In this document: positions 26,674 through 36,608 of the stretch, piece after piece
Layout: each line of letters begins with the position of its first letter
How positions within the stretch are numbered: position 1 is the first letter of the stretch
NCBI GenBank assembly: GCA_001770855.1
Contig: MESE01000016.1
Coordinates: forward strand, 62,001-126,000
Source: Burkholderiales bacterium RIFCSPLOWO2_02_FULL_57_36
Lineage (GTDB): Bacteria > Pseudomonadota > Gammaproteobacteria > Burkholderiales > Burkholderiaceae_D
Reading direction: 5' to 3'
Length of the DNA stretch: 64,000 nt
Program-made: the position numbers and the translations under genes
Notes under the pieces: generated by a model
Seen by the model: only the letters and a program-made list of their open reading frames with translations
What the model was told of the DNA's origin: nothing
The model's database searches: none

Positions 26674-27117
26674 CTACTCCAGCCGAACACCTTTGCCGTC
26701 CGTAACCGCGATCGTCACCGGAATCCCGGCCTGCACGCTTTGTGTGACCGTGCAAAAGCCTTCGAACTGCCCGAGTGCCCGATCAAGATGTTCGAAATCC
26801 GCGGCATCCTTTCCAAGCTGAATCGCTACATCGATCTGCACGACGCGCAGTCGATTATCTGCATTGCGATCGACGACGCATGTCGCTGTCGTCGTGATGC
26901 CGCCTGCATCCTGCTTGAATTTCTTCAACGAGAACAGCAGGCTTGCCGACAGGCAGTTCGCCACTGCCGCCGCGAGCATATGGGTCGGCGCCGGGCCTTC
27001 ACCCTTGCCGAGCGGCACCGGCTCGTCGGCTATCAGGTCAGGCATTGCGGCGCCGAAGTCCACCAGGAACTGGTAGTTTTCCTTTTGCGTGACGGTCACG
27101 CTGATCGTTTCAGCCAT
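26674..27117 (-). CDS. OsmC-family peroxiredoxin-like protein
   Basis: From ATG 27117 the product has 147 residues (a GTG at 27147 would add 10). It has the OsmC fold with APTHMLAAAVANCLSASLLFSLKKF carrying the first redox cysteine, and GFCTVTQSVQAGIPV with the second. Members reduce organic hydroperoxides or bind persulfides through this cysteine pair. It is the last gene of the RND efflux operon and overlaps the small DUF2892 gene by 8 bases, suggesting coupled translation. The role beside an efflux pump is inferred to be detoxification of oxidised or sulfur-bearing compounds. Confidence 0.82.
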   Translation of the reverse strand: MAETISVTVTQKENYQFLVDFGAAMPDLIADEPVPLGKGEGPAPTHMLAAAVANCLSASLLFSLKKFKQDAGGITTTATCVVDRNADNRLRVVQIDVAIQLGKDAADFEHLDRALGQFEGFCTVTQSVQAGIPVTIAVTDGKGVRLE

Positions 27118-27337
27118 GTTGTTTCGGTGCGCAACTTTCGCGCACACCCAGTTTCTTCAATATGATTTCAAGCGGGCAGAACCGGGTGAAGCTGCTTTGC
27201 AAAAGATTGGCGCCGACAAAAACCGTGAACCACAGGAAGTACTTGCTGAAGAAGAGCGGACTCTCGGGCACGCCCAGCGCCAGCGAAAGAAGAATGAAAA
27301 TACCCGCGAACATGCGGACCATGCGATTGGTGTCCAT
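27110..27337 (-). CDS. DUF2892 (YgaP-like transmembrane) protein
   Basis: A 75-residue protein with two hydrophobic helices (about 8-25 and 30-48) and the DUF2892 pattern NRMVRMFAGIFILLSLALG … FCPLEIILKKLGV. The conserved FCP(L/A) site holds a cysteine. Related domains are fused to rhodanese in YgaP and are frequent in sulfide and persulfide operons. It begins 30 bases after the RND gene and overlaps the OsmC gene. A second DUF2892 protein lies at the other end of the operon. Confidence 0.82.
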   Translation of the reverse strand: MDTNRMVRMFAGIFILLSLALGVPESPLFFSKYFLWFTVFVGANLLQSSFTRFCPLEIILKKLGVRESCAPKQHG

Positions 27338-27366
27338 TGCGATTCCTTTCTAAAAATAAAACAACG

Positions 27367-30300
27367 TCAAGAAAACTTGTTTCGATTCACTGCGTAGTAC
27401 AACACCGGGATCACCACCAGCGTCAGCAGGGTGGAGACGAAAATGCCGAATATCAGCGAAATCGCCAGCCCATTGAAGATCGGGTCATCCAGAATGAAGA
27501 ACGCCCCGATGATCGCCGCCAGTCCGGTCAGTACGATCGGCTTGGCGCGTGCCGACGCCGCATGGACCACTGCCTCGATGAACGGGACACCTTGCGAGAC
27601 CTGCATGTTGATGAAATCGACCAGCAGGATTGAATTGCGCACGATGATGCCGGCCAGTGCGATCATGCCGATCATCGATGTTGCCGTGTATTGCGCGCCC
27701 AGCAGCGCATGGCCGGGCATCACGCCGATGATGGTCAGTGGAATCGGCGCCATGATGATCAGCGGTGTCAGATACGAGCCGAATTGCGCGACCACCAGGA
27801 TGTACACCAGCACCAGGCCGACCGCATAAGCCAGTCCCATATCACGGAAGGTTTCATAGGTGATCTGCCACTCGCCATCCCATTTGATCGCGAACTGGCG
27901 ATACGGATCGGATGGCTGGTTGATAAAGTATTCGCCCAGCGGCGCGTCCTGCGCGGCGGCCAGACCGGCCAGCTTGCCGCGCGCGGCGAACATGCCGTAC
28001 AGCGGGCTGTCGAGTTTGCCGGCCATGTCGCCGATCACGTAAGTCACCGGCAGCAAGTCCTTGCGATGAATCGTTTTCTCGCGCGTGGTCTCTTGCACAT
28101 TGACCAGTTCGGATAGCGGGACGTTATCGCCGGTACCGGATTTCACGGTCATCGCCAGCAGCGTGTTCAGCCACGCCTGTTTTTCGGGGGGCAGGTTGAG
28201 CCGCACCGGGACGCTGTATTTCGATTGCCCGTCATGCAACGAGGTGATGTCCTCGCCATCGATTGCCACCCGCATCGCCTGCACCACGTCGGACGCGGGA
28301 ATGCCGAGCAATGCCGCCTTGCGCTGATCCACTCGCAGCACTATTTTTTGCGCATTGTCCTCGATCGAATCGTCGATGCCGATGATGTCGGCAGTCTCGG
28401 AAAACGCCTGCCGCACCTGCTTGGCCAAGGCGTGCCGGCCCGCTTCATCCGGACCATATATCTCGGCGACCAGCGGCGACAGCACCGGCGGTCCCGGCGG
28501 CACTTCGACCACCTTGACTTCGGCGCCATGCCGCGCCGCGATTTTTTCCAGCGGGCTGCGCACCGCGCCTGCAATCTGGTGGCTCTGGCGCGAGCGATCG
28601 TGCTGGTGCATCAGGTTGACCTGCAGATCGCCGAATTCCGGCGCCTGGCGCAGATAATACTGACGCACCAGTCCATTGAAATTGATCGGCGCCGCGGTGC
28701 CGGCATACGCCTGGAAATCGATGACTTCATCGACCGTTGCCAGATAGGCGCCCATTTCCTGCAGCGCTGCCGCCGTATTTTCTACCGGTGTGCCGACCGG
28801 CATGTCGACCACCACCTGGAATTCCGACTTGTTATCGAACGGCAGCATCTTTAATACCACCAGTTGCACCGCGGCCAGGCTGACCGATATCAGGATCGCG
28901 GCCAATACGCCGCCCCACAGCAGGCGTCGGTTGCGTTTGGATTTTTCATGCGCGAGAAACGGCAGCAGCAGCTTGCTGAACCAGCGATGTTGTCTGCTGT
29001 CTGTGTGCGATGCATGCGCAGCGTTGCCTGCGTGCGCCTTGGACAGCCGGTGCGCCAGCCAAGGCGTGACGGTAAACGCGATCACCAGCGAGATCACCAT
29101 GCCCATGCTGGCATTGATCGGAATCGGGCTCATGTACGGACCCATCAAGCCGGAGACGAATGCCATCGGCAGCAGCGCCGCGATCACGGTAAACGTGGCG
29201 AGGATGGTGGGGCCGCCGACTTCATCGACCGCCGCCGGAATGATCTCGGCCAGCGATTTTCCGGGATACAGTTCGCGATGGCGGTGAATATTCTCCACGA
29301 CGACAATCGCATCGTCGACCAGGATGCCGATTGAGAAAATCAGTGCGAACAGGCTGACCCGGTTCAGCGTGAAGCCCCAGGCCCACGACGCGAACAGGGT
29401 CGCCGCCAGCGTCAGGATCACCGCGATGCCGACAATGGCCGCCTCGCGCATGCCCAATGCAAAAAATACCAGCACCACCACCGCGGACGTTGCAAAAATC
29501 AGTTTTTTAATGAGCGTCATTGCCTTGTCATTGGCGGTTTCGCCATAGTTACGGGTCACGCTGACTTCCACGCCGGCCGGCACGATGGTGTTATGCAGCT
29601 CATCGACGCGGCGGATGATCTGTTCCGCGACCTGCACTGCGTTTTCTCCGGGTTTTTTTGTGATCGAGACTGTCACTGCCGGAAATTCGCTGCCGACCGG
29701 AGTAGCTTGCGTGGCTGCCGCCTTGCCGATGCCGAACCATACATATTTCGACGGTTGCGCCGGACCGTCGACGATGCGCGCCACATCGGACAGGCTGACC
29801 GGATTGCCGTCGCTCACGCCGACCACCAGTTGCCCCACTTCCTTCGCATTCGCCAGAAAGTTGCCGGTCTGGACTTCCACCGTGGCATTGTCGGCGGCGA
29901 GCTGGCCGGCCGGCAATGCCGCGTTGACGCCCAGCAGCGCCTGGCGAATGTCGTTGATCGCAAGGTGATGGGCATTGAGCTTGTCGATATCCAGCAGCAC
30001 CCGCACCAGGCGTCCGGGGCCGCCCAGTGTGGTTACTTCGCGCGTGCCCGGCACCCGCTTCAACTCGGTTTCCATCGCATGCGCGACGCGCTCAAGTTCA
30101 TATGCGCCGCGCTCGCTGTCCCTGGTCCACAGCGTGAGCGATACGACCGGCACGTCGTCGATACCCTTGGGTTTGATCAACGGTTCGCCCACGTTCAGTT
30201 CACGGGGCAGCCAGTCGCGGTTGGAGTTGACTGTGTCGTACAGCCGCACCAGCGCTTCAGTGCGAGGCACGCCTACCTTGAACTGCGCGGTAATGACTGC

Positions 30301-30573
30301 CATGCCCGGTTTGGAGACCGAATACACATGCTCCAGGTCCTGGATTTGCGAGATCACCTGTTCGGCTGGAATCGCCACCATGGTTTCCACATCTTTCGCC
30401 GATGCGCCGGGAAACGGGATCATCACATTTGCCATCGTGACGTTGATCTGCGGTTCTTCCTCGCGCGGCGTCACCAGCACGGCGAACAGGCCGAGCAGCA
30501 TTGCCACCAGCGCAATCAACGGCGTCAGTTGCGAGTGGAGAAAGAATTTTGCGAGACGACCGGCAATGCCCAT
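27367..30573 (-). CDS. RND efflux pump inner-membrane permease
   Basis: A 1068-residue AcrB/HAE1-class protein, the full normal length. Landmarks: first helix then TPREEEPQINVTMANVMIPFPGASAKDVE, the helix-4 charged region GILVDDAIVVVENIHRHRELYPGKS, and a repeat of the two-halves layout with GVMPGHALLGAQYTATSMIGMIALAGIIVRNSILLVDF near the end. It trades protons for export of an unknown hydrophobic or toxic compound. Its adaptor is 67 bases upstream. No outer-membrane TolC-like gene is nearby, so a TolC from elsewhere must serve. Confidence 0.92.
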   Translation of the reverse strand: MGIAGRLAKFFLHSQLTPLIALVAMLLGLFAVLVTPREEEPQINVTMANVMIPFPGASAKDVETMVAIPAEQVISQIQDLEHVYSVSKPGMAVITAQFKVGVPRTEALVRLYDTVNSNRDWLPRELNVGEPLIKPKGIDDVPVVSLTLWTRDSERGAYELERVAHAMETELKRVPGTREVTTLGGPGRLVRVLLDIDKLNAHHLAINDIRQALLGVNAALPAGQLAADNATVEVQTGNFLANAKEVGQLVVGVSDGNPVSLSDVARIVDGPAQPSKYVWFGIGKAAATQATPVGSEFPAVTVSITKKPGENAVQVAEQIIRRVDELHNTIVPAGVEVSVTRNYGETANDKAMTLIKKLIFATSAVVVLVFFALGMREAAIVGIAVILTLAATLFASWAWGFTLNRVSLFALIFSIGILVDDAIVVVENIHRHRELYPGKSLAEIIPAAVDEVGGPTILATFTVIAALLPMAFVSGLMGPYMSPIPINASMGMVISLVIAFTVTPWLAHRLSKAHAGNAAHASHTDSRQHRWFSKLLLPFLAHEKSKRNRRLLWGGVLAAILISVSLAAVQLVVLKMLPFDNKSEFQVVVDMPVGTPVENTAAALQEMGAYLATVDEVIDFQAYAGTAAPINFNGLVRQYYLRQAPEFGDLQVNLMHQHDRSRQSHQIAGAVRSPLEKIAARHGAEVKVVEVPPGPPVLSPLVAEIYGPDEAGRHALAKQVRQAFSETADIIGIDDSIEDNAQKIVLRVDQRKAALLGIPASDVVQAMRVAIDGEDITSLHDGQSKYSVPVRLNLPPEKQAWLNTLLAMTVKSGTGDNVPLSELVNVQETTREKTIHRKDLLPVTYVIGDMAGKLDSPLYGMFAARGKLAGLAAAQDAPLGEYFINQPSDPYRQFAIKWDGEWQITYETFRDMGLAYAVGLVLVYILVVAQFGSYLTPLIIMAPIPLTIIGVMPGHALLGAQYTATSMIGMIALAGIIVRNSILLVDFINMQVSQGVPFIEAVVHAASARAKPIVLTGLAAIIGAFFILDDPIFNGLAISLIFGIFVSTLLTLVVIPVLYYAVNRNKFS

Positions 30574-30640
30574 GTTCTTGGTTATCCTTGCGCTTCAAAA
30601 AATTGAGCGGTTTCAAAATGTATTTCGTAAATCAGCCCGG

Positions 30641-31768
30641 TTATTTTTTTACCGGCATTGTGCGATCGGCCATTGCAAGCCCCGCCTTGACGGGTTCCCG
30701 CGCAATGCGCTCGCCTTCGCGCAAGCCGGCCAGCACTTCGACGAAACCATCGACTGATGCCTCTCCGATGCGAATTTGCCGCAATTGCGGTTGTGCGCCG
30801 GTCCCCAGCACATAGGCCGCCGTTACTTCACTGCGCCGCAGCACCGCATGCTCTGGAATGACCAGCTTGCGCGCCACGCCGGTAGTGAAATAGGTACGCG
30901 CGAACTGACCGGGCAACAGGCCGGCGGCGTCGCCCAGTTCAAGCCGTAGCGTGGCGGTATGGGTGCGGCTGTCGGCCAGCGGCACCAGCGTGACCTGCTT
31001 TGCGGTCACGCGTGTCTTGGCCGCAGGCACCTCGACCTGGACCGGCGTCTGCAGATTCACTTCACGCAGGCTGGACTGCGACAGGGTGGCGATGACACGC
31101 ATGTTGGCGGGATCGAACACGGTAACCAGCGGACGTCCGGGCGTCGCCATATCGCCGACTTCGATCGGCGTGGCGGCGACCACGCCGGAGTAGGGCGCAG
31201 TGATGGTGGCGAACGTCCTGGCGGTGGATGCTTGTCCTGCGCTGGCTTGCAATGCACCGACCCGCGCCTGCGCAGCTTGGAAGTCGACTTCAGCTTGATC
31301 GAGTGCGGCCTTGCTGATGAATTTTTGCGCATACAACTGCTTGCTGCGCTCATAGCTGCGCAACGCATTGGCGAGTGCCGCCTGCGCTTCGGCGAGCTGG
31401 CTCAGGCTGCCGGACACCGCCTGCTCCGCGGTGCGCGGATCGATGCGAACCAGAACCTGGCCGGCTTTCACGCTATCGCCTACCTTGATCCTGAGTTCGA
31501 CGATTTGCCCCGCTATTTGCGCAGCCAACGTCGATTGGCGGACGGCTTCGACCACACCTTCCGCACTGATGACGTCGGGAACATCGCGATAGGCAACCAC
31601 ATATGCCGCGGCATGCGCCGCTTCGTCTGCGCGCACGTGCGCCGGCATGGCCCAGAGCAAAGCTGCGGCAAACAATGCCGCCGCGGCCGGGAAGCCGACG
31701 CGCGGAACCCGCTCATCCGAGCAAATAACCCGGTTAGAAAAAGGGCGCCTATTGCGATTTTCCATCAT
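30641..31768 (-). CDS. RND efflux periplasmic adaptor (membrane-fusion protein)
   Basis: A 375-residue HlyD/AcrA-type adaptor from ATG 31768 (ATG 31765 is alternative). A basic N-terminus is followed by a hydrophobic export segment (FPAAAALFAAALLWAMPAHVRA). Then come the lipoyl halves (TLAAQIAGQIVELRIKVGDSVKAGQVLVRID), a coiled-coil hairpin (about 100-170, ANALRSYERSKQLYAQKFISKAALDQAE) and the beta-barrel (ITAPYSGVVAATPIEVGDM). It links the permease to a TolC channel. The start overlaps the DUF2892 stop, so translation is coupled. No lipoprotein box is obvious. Confidence 0.9.
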   Translation of the reverse strand: MMENRNRRPFSNRVICSDERVPRVGFPAAAALFAAALLWAMPAHVRADEAAHAAAYVVAYRDVPDVISAEGVVEAVRQSTLAAQIAGQIVELRIKVGDSVKAGQVLVRIDPRTAEQAVSGSLSQLAEAQAALANALRSYERSKQLYAQKFISKAALDQAEVDFQAAQARVGALQASAGQASTARTFATITAPYSGVVAATPIEVGDMATPGRPLVTVFDPANMRVIATLSQSSLREVNLQTPVQVEVPAAKTRVTAKQVTLVPLADSRTHTATLRLELGDAAGLLPGQFARTYFTTGVARKLVIPEHAVLRRSEVTAAYVLGTGAQPQLRQIRIGEASVDGFVEVLAGLREGERIAREPVKAGLAMADRTMPVKK

Positions 31769-31965
31769 CCTCTCCGTGTCTTGCAGGTACGAAAACCAAA
31801 AGGGAGGTACGCGGGACACCATCCCGTCAAGCCGGTCAATAACGGAATCGCACCTGCCAACGCCCACCAGCGATAGCTTTCGCCTAATACAAAAAACAGG
31901 CTCAGGATGATAAGACCCGCAGTAATGCGCATCGCACGGTCGATGCCGCCCACATTCTTTTTCAT
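31765..31965 (-). CDS. DUF2892 membrane protein at the operon head
   Basis: A 66-residue protein from ATG 31965 (GGGAAAA upstream). Two helices (ITAGLIILSLFFVLG and WWALAGAIPLLTGLTG) and the motif WCPAYLPFGF with a cysteine define DUF2892. Its stop overlaps the adaptor's start. In known BigR operons of other bacteria, DUF2892 proteins accompany sulfide detoxification enzymes. The exact job, possibly persulfide handling at the membrane, is inferred. Confidence 0.82.
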   Translation of the reverse strand: MKKNVGGIDRAMRITAGLIILSLFFVLGESYRWWALAGAIPLLTGLTGWCPAYLPFGFRTCKTRRG

Positions 31966-32053
31966 TGGTTTTCCCTTTTCAATATCCAGGTTGAAACAGA
32001 TGTTTTCATTTGAAGCAAGCTTGCGGCAGCCATGAAAAAGCCGGAATTCATCA

Positions 32054-32389
32054 TCATGATGCCGATCCCGTTGGCGCCGAAATCGGGCAGTACAAGCCAT
32101 ACAGCGTTGCGAGCACGGAAACCGCGCGTGGATCGCTGACCCGATAAAAGATTTTTTTGCCCTCTCGTCTTGTGGACACAACTTCTTCGGTGCGCAGGAT
32201 GCTCAATTGCTGCGACAACGTGGGCTGGCGAATTCCGAGCACCTCTTCCAGGTCACTGACGCAAGACTCCCCCTGTGCAAGTTGGCACAGCAGCAAGAGG
32301 CGATCTTCGTTTGCCAGCACACGCAGCATCGCGGTGGCTCGACCGGCGGCATCGCGCATTTGTTCAACGTTGAGATCTGAAGCGCTCAT
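32054..32389 (-). CDS. ArsR-family repressor of the BigR/SqrR type
   Basis: A 111-residue winged-helix regulator: RVLANEDRLLLLCQL, recognition region IRQPTLSQQLSILRTEEVVSTRREGKKIFYRV. Cys35 and Cys101 (LYCP near the C-terminus) sit at the positions of the two cysteines that form a tetrasulfide in the persulfide sensors BigR and SqrR; metal-binding CxC motifs of classical ArsR/SmtB are absent. It likely represses the operon DUF2892-adaptor-RND-DUF2892-OsmC, and itself, at the AT-rich site upstream. Cys43 is an extra cysteine. Confidence 0.8.
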   Translation of the reverse strand: MSASDLNVEQMRDAAGRATAMLRVLANEDRLLLLCQLAQGESCVSDLEEVLGIRQPTLSQQLSILRTEEVVSTRREGKKIFYRVSDPRAVSVLATLYGLYCPISAPTGSAS

Positions 32390-32417
32390 CAGGACATGGA
32401 TTGATTAAGGTGAATAC

Positions 32418-32446
32418 ATTATATATAAAAACAGTATATTAGTAAA
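32418..32446 (-). promoter_or_regulatory. Promoter and AT-rich operator region of the arsR-efflux operon
   Basis: Reading the minus strand, TTTACT (32446-32441) and TATAAT (32423-32418) are separated by 17 bases, about 30 bases before the arsR start. The spacer holds an AT-rich dyad (AATATACTGTTTTTATATAT), similar in character to BigR-type operators. Beyond it, 32447-32778 holds no gene that I can support, only the palindrome at 32731. Confidence 0.55.
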
Positions 32447-32730
32447 TAAAATATTAGGTGATGAATTGAAATTACCTATGGCAAGGCCGATGTATTCGAT
32501 TGTTCGAAATATCGGAAGCCGGGCATGCGCCACAGGCGCATCGGCAAAGGAGAAGCGCAGCGGGGTCTTGCGCAGCCCGTCAATCCGGGCATGGCAGATT
32601 CAGATCATTCGGTAACGGATTTGGAATGTGGAGCGCGCTTCAGGAGGACATCAGCGGAGCGGGCGCGATCGATCTCGGTCGGGTCGGCAAAAAATGGAAG
32701 ACAAGCGGATTGAACGACGCAATCGTAATC

Positions 32731-32766
32731 TCACACCGGCAACCGATGCATCGGTTGCCGGTGTGA
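32731..32766. terminator. 36-base perfect palindrome after pepA
   Basis: TCACACCGGCAACCGATG and its exact complement form an uninterrupted palindrome (a 16-bp stem with a TGCA loop if single stranded). It lies 12 bases past the pepA stop. There is no T-run, so it is a hairpin that may end or protect the pepA transcript rather than a classical terminator. Confidence 0.5.
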
Positions 32767-32778
32767 CTCTGCAAAAGA

Positions 32779-34293
32779 CTATTTGCGCGAAGGCGCGGCT
32801 CGATCGATCAGGAACGTGGTCAGTAATGGCACGGGCCGGCCGGTCGCGCCTTTTGCCGGGCCGCTTTTCCATGCGGTGCCGGCGATATCAAGATGCGCCC
32901 ACGTATATTTTCTCGTGAACCGTTCCAGAAAACATGCAGCCGTGATGCTGCCGCCCGGAGGCCCGCCGATATTGGCGATATCGGCAAAGTTGGACTTGAG
33001 CTGTTCCTGATAACTGTCCTCGATCGGCATGCGCCATGCAGTGTCGTTCGACTTTTTGCCGGCGGCCAGCAGTTCTTCGGCAAGGGCATCATGCTCAGCG
33101 TCGTGGCGCGAAAACAATCCCGAGTTGTGATGACCCAGCGCGGTAACGCACGCGCCGGTCAGCGTCGCAATATCCACCACGGCGGCCGGCTTGAAGCGTT
33201 CGACGTAGGTCAGCGCATCGCACAGAATCAGGCGGCCTTCCGCGTCGGTGTTGAGAACCTCGATGGTCTGCCCGGACATCGACGTGAAAATGTCGCCGGG
33301 TTTGGTCGCGCGGCCGGAAGGCATGTTTTCGCAAGTCGGGATGACGCCGATCACATTGAGCTTCAGCTTCAGCTCGGCAATCGCCCGGAATGTTCCAAGA
33401 ACCGATGCGGCGCCGCACATGTCGTATTTCATCTCATCCATGCCGGCGCCTGGTTTCAGGGAAATTCCACCCGAATCGAAGGTGATGCCCTTGCCCACCA
33501 AAACAATCGGTGCGTCCTTGGCTTTTCCGCCCATATGCTTGAGCACGATGAATTTCGGCGGTTCCTCGCTGCCGTTGGTTACTCCGAGGAAGCTTCCCAT
33601 CTTGAGCGCTTGCAGTTGCTTTCGGTCCAGCACTTCCACGCCGAGCCGGTATTCCTTCGCAAGTTTTTTTGCGGTATTGGCAAGATAGGTCGGCGTGCAG
33701 ATATTCGGAGGCAGATTGCCGAGGTCTTTTGTCAGCTCCATGCCGTTAGCCTGCGCCACGCCTTGTGCAACGGCTGCTTTTGCCGCATCGGCGGTCGAAG
33801 CGGGTACCGCGAATGCCACTTTCTTCACTCCTGCCGGAAGCGGCTCATCCTTGCTTTTCATTCTGTCGAAGCGATACAGGTTATCGCGCAGGGCCAGCAC
33901 TGAACTGCACAGCGCCCAGTCGGCATCGCGTTCCTTGATCTGGTCGAAAGGTAAGGCGACCACCGCATCGCCGGCGCCCAACGATGCGAACACGCGGGCC
34001 GCCGCTTGCGTGGCGGTCAGGAAGTCCTTGCTGCCGATCGATTGATCTTTTCCCAAGCCCACCAGCAGGATGCGTTCTGCCGCGACACCGTCAATGCCGC
34101 GTATCAACAGCGTACTGCCGGGTTTCCCTGTAATATCGCCGGACTTGACCGCGGCGGTGATGTCGCCTTTGTGATTCAATGCCTGCGCGGCTTCGGTCAG
34201 TTTCTTGTTTTCAAACACGCCTACCGCGATACATCCGGTTTTCACCTGGGCAGTTGTGCTTTTTCCATCGATTGTTTTTATGCTAAAGTCCAT
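32779..34293 (-). CDS. pepA: Leucyl aminopeptidase (cytosol aminopeptidase)
   Basis: A 504-residue M17 peptidase from ATG 34293; a long upstream open frame runs into lptF and is not the gene. Metal and catalytic motifs: [27 protein letters not shown] and the family signature [10 protein letters not shown], with a C-terminal [17 protein letters not shown]. It releases N-terminal amino acids in the cytosol using two metal ions; E. coli PepA also binds DNA. The start is only 36 bases from the divergent lptF start, a conserved pairing in Beta- and Gammaproteobacteria. Confidence 0.95.
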   Translation of the reverse strand: MDFSIKTIDGKSTTAQVKTGCIAVGVFENKKLTEAAQALNHKGDITAAVKSGDITGKPGSTLLIRGIDGVAAERILLVGLGKDQSIGSKDFLTATQAAARVFASLGAGDAVVALPFDQIKERDADWALCSSVLALRDNLYRFDRMKSKDEPLPAGVKKVAFAVPASTADAAKAAVAQGVAQANGMELTKDLGNLPPNICTPTYLANTAKKLAKEYRLGVEVLDRKQLQALKMGSFLGVTNGSEEPPKFIVLKHMGGKAKDAPIVLVGKGITFDSGGISLKPGAGMDEMKYDMCGAASVLGTFRAIAELKLKLNVIGVIPTCENMPSGRATKPGDIFTSMSGQTIEVLNTDAEGRLILCDALTYVERFKPAAVVDIATLTGACVTALGHHNSGLFSRHDAEHDALAEELLAAGKKSNDTAWRMPIEDSYQEQLKSNFADIANIGGPPGGSITAACFLERFTRKYTWAHLDIAGTAWKSGPAKGATGRPVPLLTTFLIDRAAPSRK

Positions 34294-34329
34294 AATCACT
34301 CCTCTAATTTTTGCAATTATAGTCTTCGA

Positions 34330-35463
34330 ATGATTTTTCAGCGCGCGCTCCGACGCGAATTGATCAGCACCGCCGGCGCCGTCTTCACCACGCTCTTCAC
34401 GATTACCATCACCATCATGCTGATCCGTATATTGGGTCAGGCTGCGGGTGGCAAAGTCGCGTCGCAAGATGTTTTCGCGCTGATCGGTTTTTCGTCCCTG
34501 AACTATTTGCCGATCATCTTGAGCCTGACCAGTTTTGTTTCCGTGCTGCTGGTCGTGTCGCGCAGCTATCAGGATTCGGAAATGGTGGTCTGGTTTGCCT
34601 CCGGCTTGAGCCTGTCGAAATGGATCAAACCCGTGCTCTCGTTTGGATTGCCGATCGTGGTGTTGACAGCGACCCTGAGTTTCATGGTGACGCCTTGGGC
34701 CAATCGGCAAAGTGCCGAATTCAAGGAACGTTTCCAAAAGCGCGAGGATGTGGCAAAGGTTTCTCCGGGCCGCTTCCAGGAGTCTTCATCTTCCGACCGC
34801 GTGTTTTTTGTCGAAGGGGTATCGGGCGATGCAACCAGGGTGCGGAACGTATTCGTCAATACTGTGCGCAACGGCCAGAACAGCGTGGTGGTTGCCAATG
34901 AAGGCTCAATCGAGATCGACAAGCAGGGAGACAAATTTCTGGTGCTGCACGATGGCCGCCGGTATGACGGCGCCCCGAATCAGCCCCAATTCCGGTTAAT
35001 GGAATTCGAGCGCTACAGCGTGCTGGTATCGCAGCAGTCGCAGGCGTTGAACGGAGATCTGTCCGCGCGCGCATTGCCGACACGGACCTTGCTTGCGAAT
35101 ATGAACAGTTTTAACCGGGGCGAGTTGTTGTGGCGGATGTCCTTGCCCATCATGGGCTTGTTGCTGATGTTGCTTGCGATCCCGTTAAGCTTCGTCAATC
35201 CGCGCGGCGGAAGATCGGCAAACCTGATGACGGCGCTGGTATTGTTTGTCGTCTACAGCAATATGATCAGCGTATTCCAGGCCGCCGTAGCGCGCAACAG
35301 GATGTCATTGTTGCTGGCGTCGTGGCCGATTCATCTGTTGGTGATTCTGGCCATTGCGGCGCTTTTCCTGTGGCGATCGAAAATGAATAGCCGTTACCAT
35401 CCCTTGGTCGTTTTTGCATCGATCAGACGCATCTATTTTCGCGGCAGGAAGGTTGTGCCGTGA
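34330..35463 (+). CDS. lptF: LPS export permease LptF
   Basis: A 377-residue YjgP/YjgQ-family membrane protein from ATG 34330: [23 protein letters not shown], three helices, a large periplasmic beta-jellyroll region (about 125-270) and three more helices ([31 protein letters not shown]). With LptG and the ATPase LptB it lifts lipopolysaccharide from the inner membrane to LptC. The 4-base overlap with lptG (35460-35463) shows coupling. Confidence 0.94.
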   Translation: MIFQRALRRELISTAGAVFTTLFTITITIMLIRILGQAAGGKVASQDVFALIGFSSLNYLPIILSLTSFVSVLLVVSRSYQDSEMVVWFASGLSLSKWIKPVLSFGLPIVVLTATLSFMVTPWANRQSAEFKERFQKREDVAKVSPGRFQESSSSDRVFFVEGVSGDATRVRNVFVNTVRNGQNSVVVANEGSIEIDKQGDKFLVLHDGRRYDGAPNQPQFRLMEFERYSVLVSQQSQALNGDLSARALPTRTLLANMNSFNRGELLWRMSLPIMGLLLMLLAIPLSFVNPRGGRSANLMTALVLFVVYSNMISVFQAAVARNRMSLLLASWPIHLLVILAIAALFLWRSKMNSRYHPLVVFASIRRIYFRGRKVVP

Positions 35464-36608
35464 AAATTTTGCAAAGATACTTCGCAACGGAAATCATCAA
35501 AGCGGTAGCGTTCGTACTGGTCGCGTTTCTTGCGCTCTTCGCTTTCTTCGATCTGATCGGTGAATTGAAGGGGATAGGAAGCAGCGGATATGAGCTCCAC
35601 CATGCGTTTCTGTATGTGGCCATGGGACTGCCGGGCTATACCTACGAATTGATGCCGATCGCCGCATTGATCGGCACGATTTGGGTGCTCGCGCAATTTG
35701 CATCGCAATCCGAATTCACGATCATGCGGGTATCGAACATGTCGACCCTGATGGCCGGCGGCATGCTGGCCAAAATCGGAGTGCTGTTTGCGGTGATCAC
35801 CTTTCTGTTCGGTGAATTCCTCGCGCCGAAGGCCAGCGAGCTTGCGGAAAAGCTGAAGCTCAATGCGCAGGGGACTTCGATCTCGCAGGAATTCCGTTCC
35901 GGATTATGGGCCAAGGACGTGATTCGCAAGGATGGCGTCTCGGGTGCGGTCCTCGGGTCGCGTTTCCTCAATGTGAGCCAGGTGCGCTCAAACGGGGAAC
36001 TGCAGGGCGTGAAAATTTATGAATTCGACCGCAACTTTCGCATGGCTTCGATGATTACGGCAGCCAGTGCGACTTATCGGGGAGCCAATACATGGCGGCT
36101 GGTCAACGTGTCTGAAATCCGCTTTCCCGCGGATGAGACGGATACGCCCAGGTCGATTCAGGATCTTGCCGGTGCGATTTCGACGCACTCCCTGGAATCC
36201 AGGGATATGTTGTCGGAAATAACGCCGGAAATTCTCGCGGTGTTGTTCGCGGATCCCGACCGGATGTCCGCTTACGATCTTTCCGCCTATGCCAAACACT
36301 TGAAGGAGAACAAGCAGCGCGCGGAGCGGTACGAAATCGCTTTCTGGAAAAAGCTCACTTATCCATTTGCCGTTTTCGTGATGATGGCGCTGGCACTGCC
36401 TTTTGCTTATCTTCATTTCCGCGCCGGGGGAATCAGCCTGAAGATTTTTACCGGCATCATGATCGGAGTCAGCTTTCAGCTGATCAATAGTCTTTTTTCA
36501 CATCTGGGACTGTTGCATACCTGGCCGGCATTCGCAACGGCAGTGGCGCCGAGTATCCTTTTCCTGCTGATCGCGATCGGGGCGCTGTCCTGGGTGGAGC
36601 GACACTGA
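35460..36608 (+). CDS. lptG: LPS export permease LptG
   Basis: A 382-residue partner of LptF with the same layout: [36 protein letters not shown], periplasmic domain in the middle, C-terminal helices with PFAYLHFRAGGISLKIFTGIMIGVSFQLINSL. It completes the LptB2FG extractor. It shares an A with the next start (TGATG, 36608), so the small cbiX gene is co-transcribed. Confidence 0.94.
   Translation: MKILQRYFATEIIKAVAFVLVAFLALFAFFDLIGELKGIGSSGYELHHAFLYVAMGLPGYTYELMPIAALIGTIWVLAQFASQSEFTIMRVSNMSTLMAGGMLAKIGVLFAVITFLFGEFLAPKASELAEKLKLNAQGTSISQEFRSGLWAKDVIRKDGVSGAVLGSRFLNVSQVRSNGELQGVKIYEFDRNFRMASMITAASATYRGANTWRLVNVSEIRFPADETDTPRSIQDLAGAISTHSLESRDMLSEITPEILAVLFADPDRMSAYDLSAYAKHLKENKQRAERYEIAFWKKLTYPFAVFVMMALALPFAYLHFRAGGISLKIFTGIMIGVSFQLINSLFSHLGLLHTWPAFATAVAPSILFLLIAIGALSWVERH

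Noticed and set aside
32500-32766. Three short overlapping plus-strand frames before the 32731 palindrome
   Set aside because: No ribosome sites, biased arginine-rich composition, no recognisable family; treated as non-coding.
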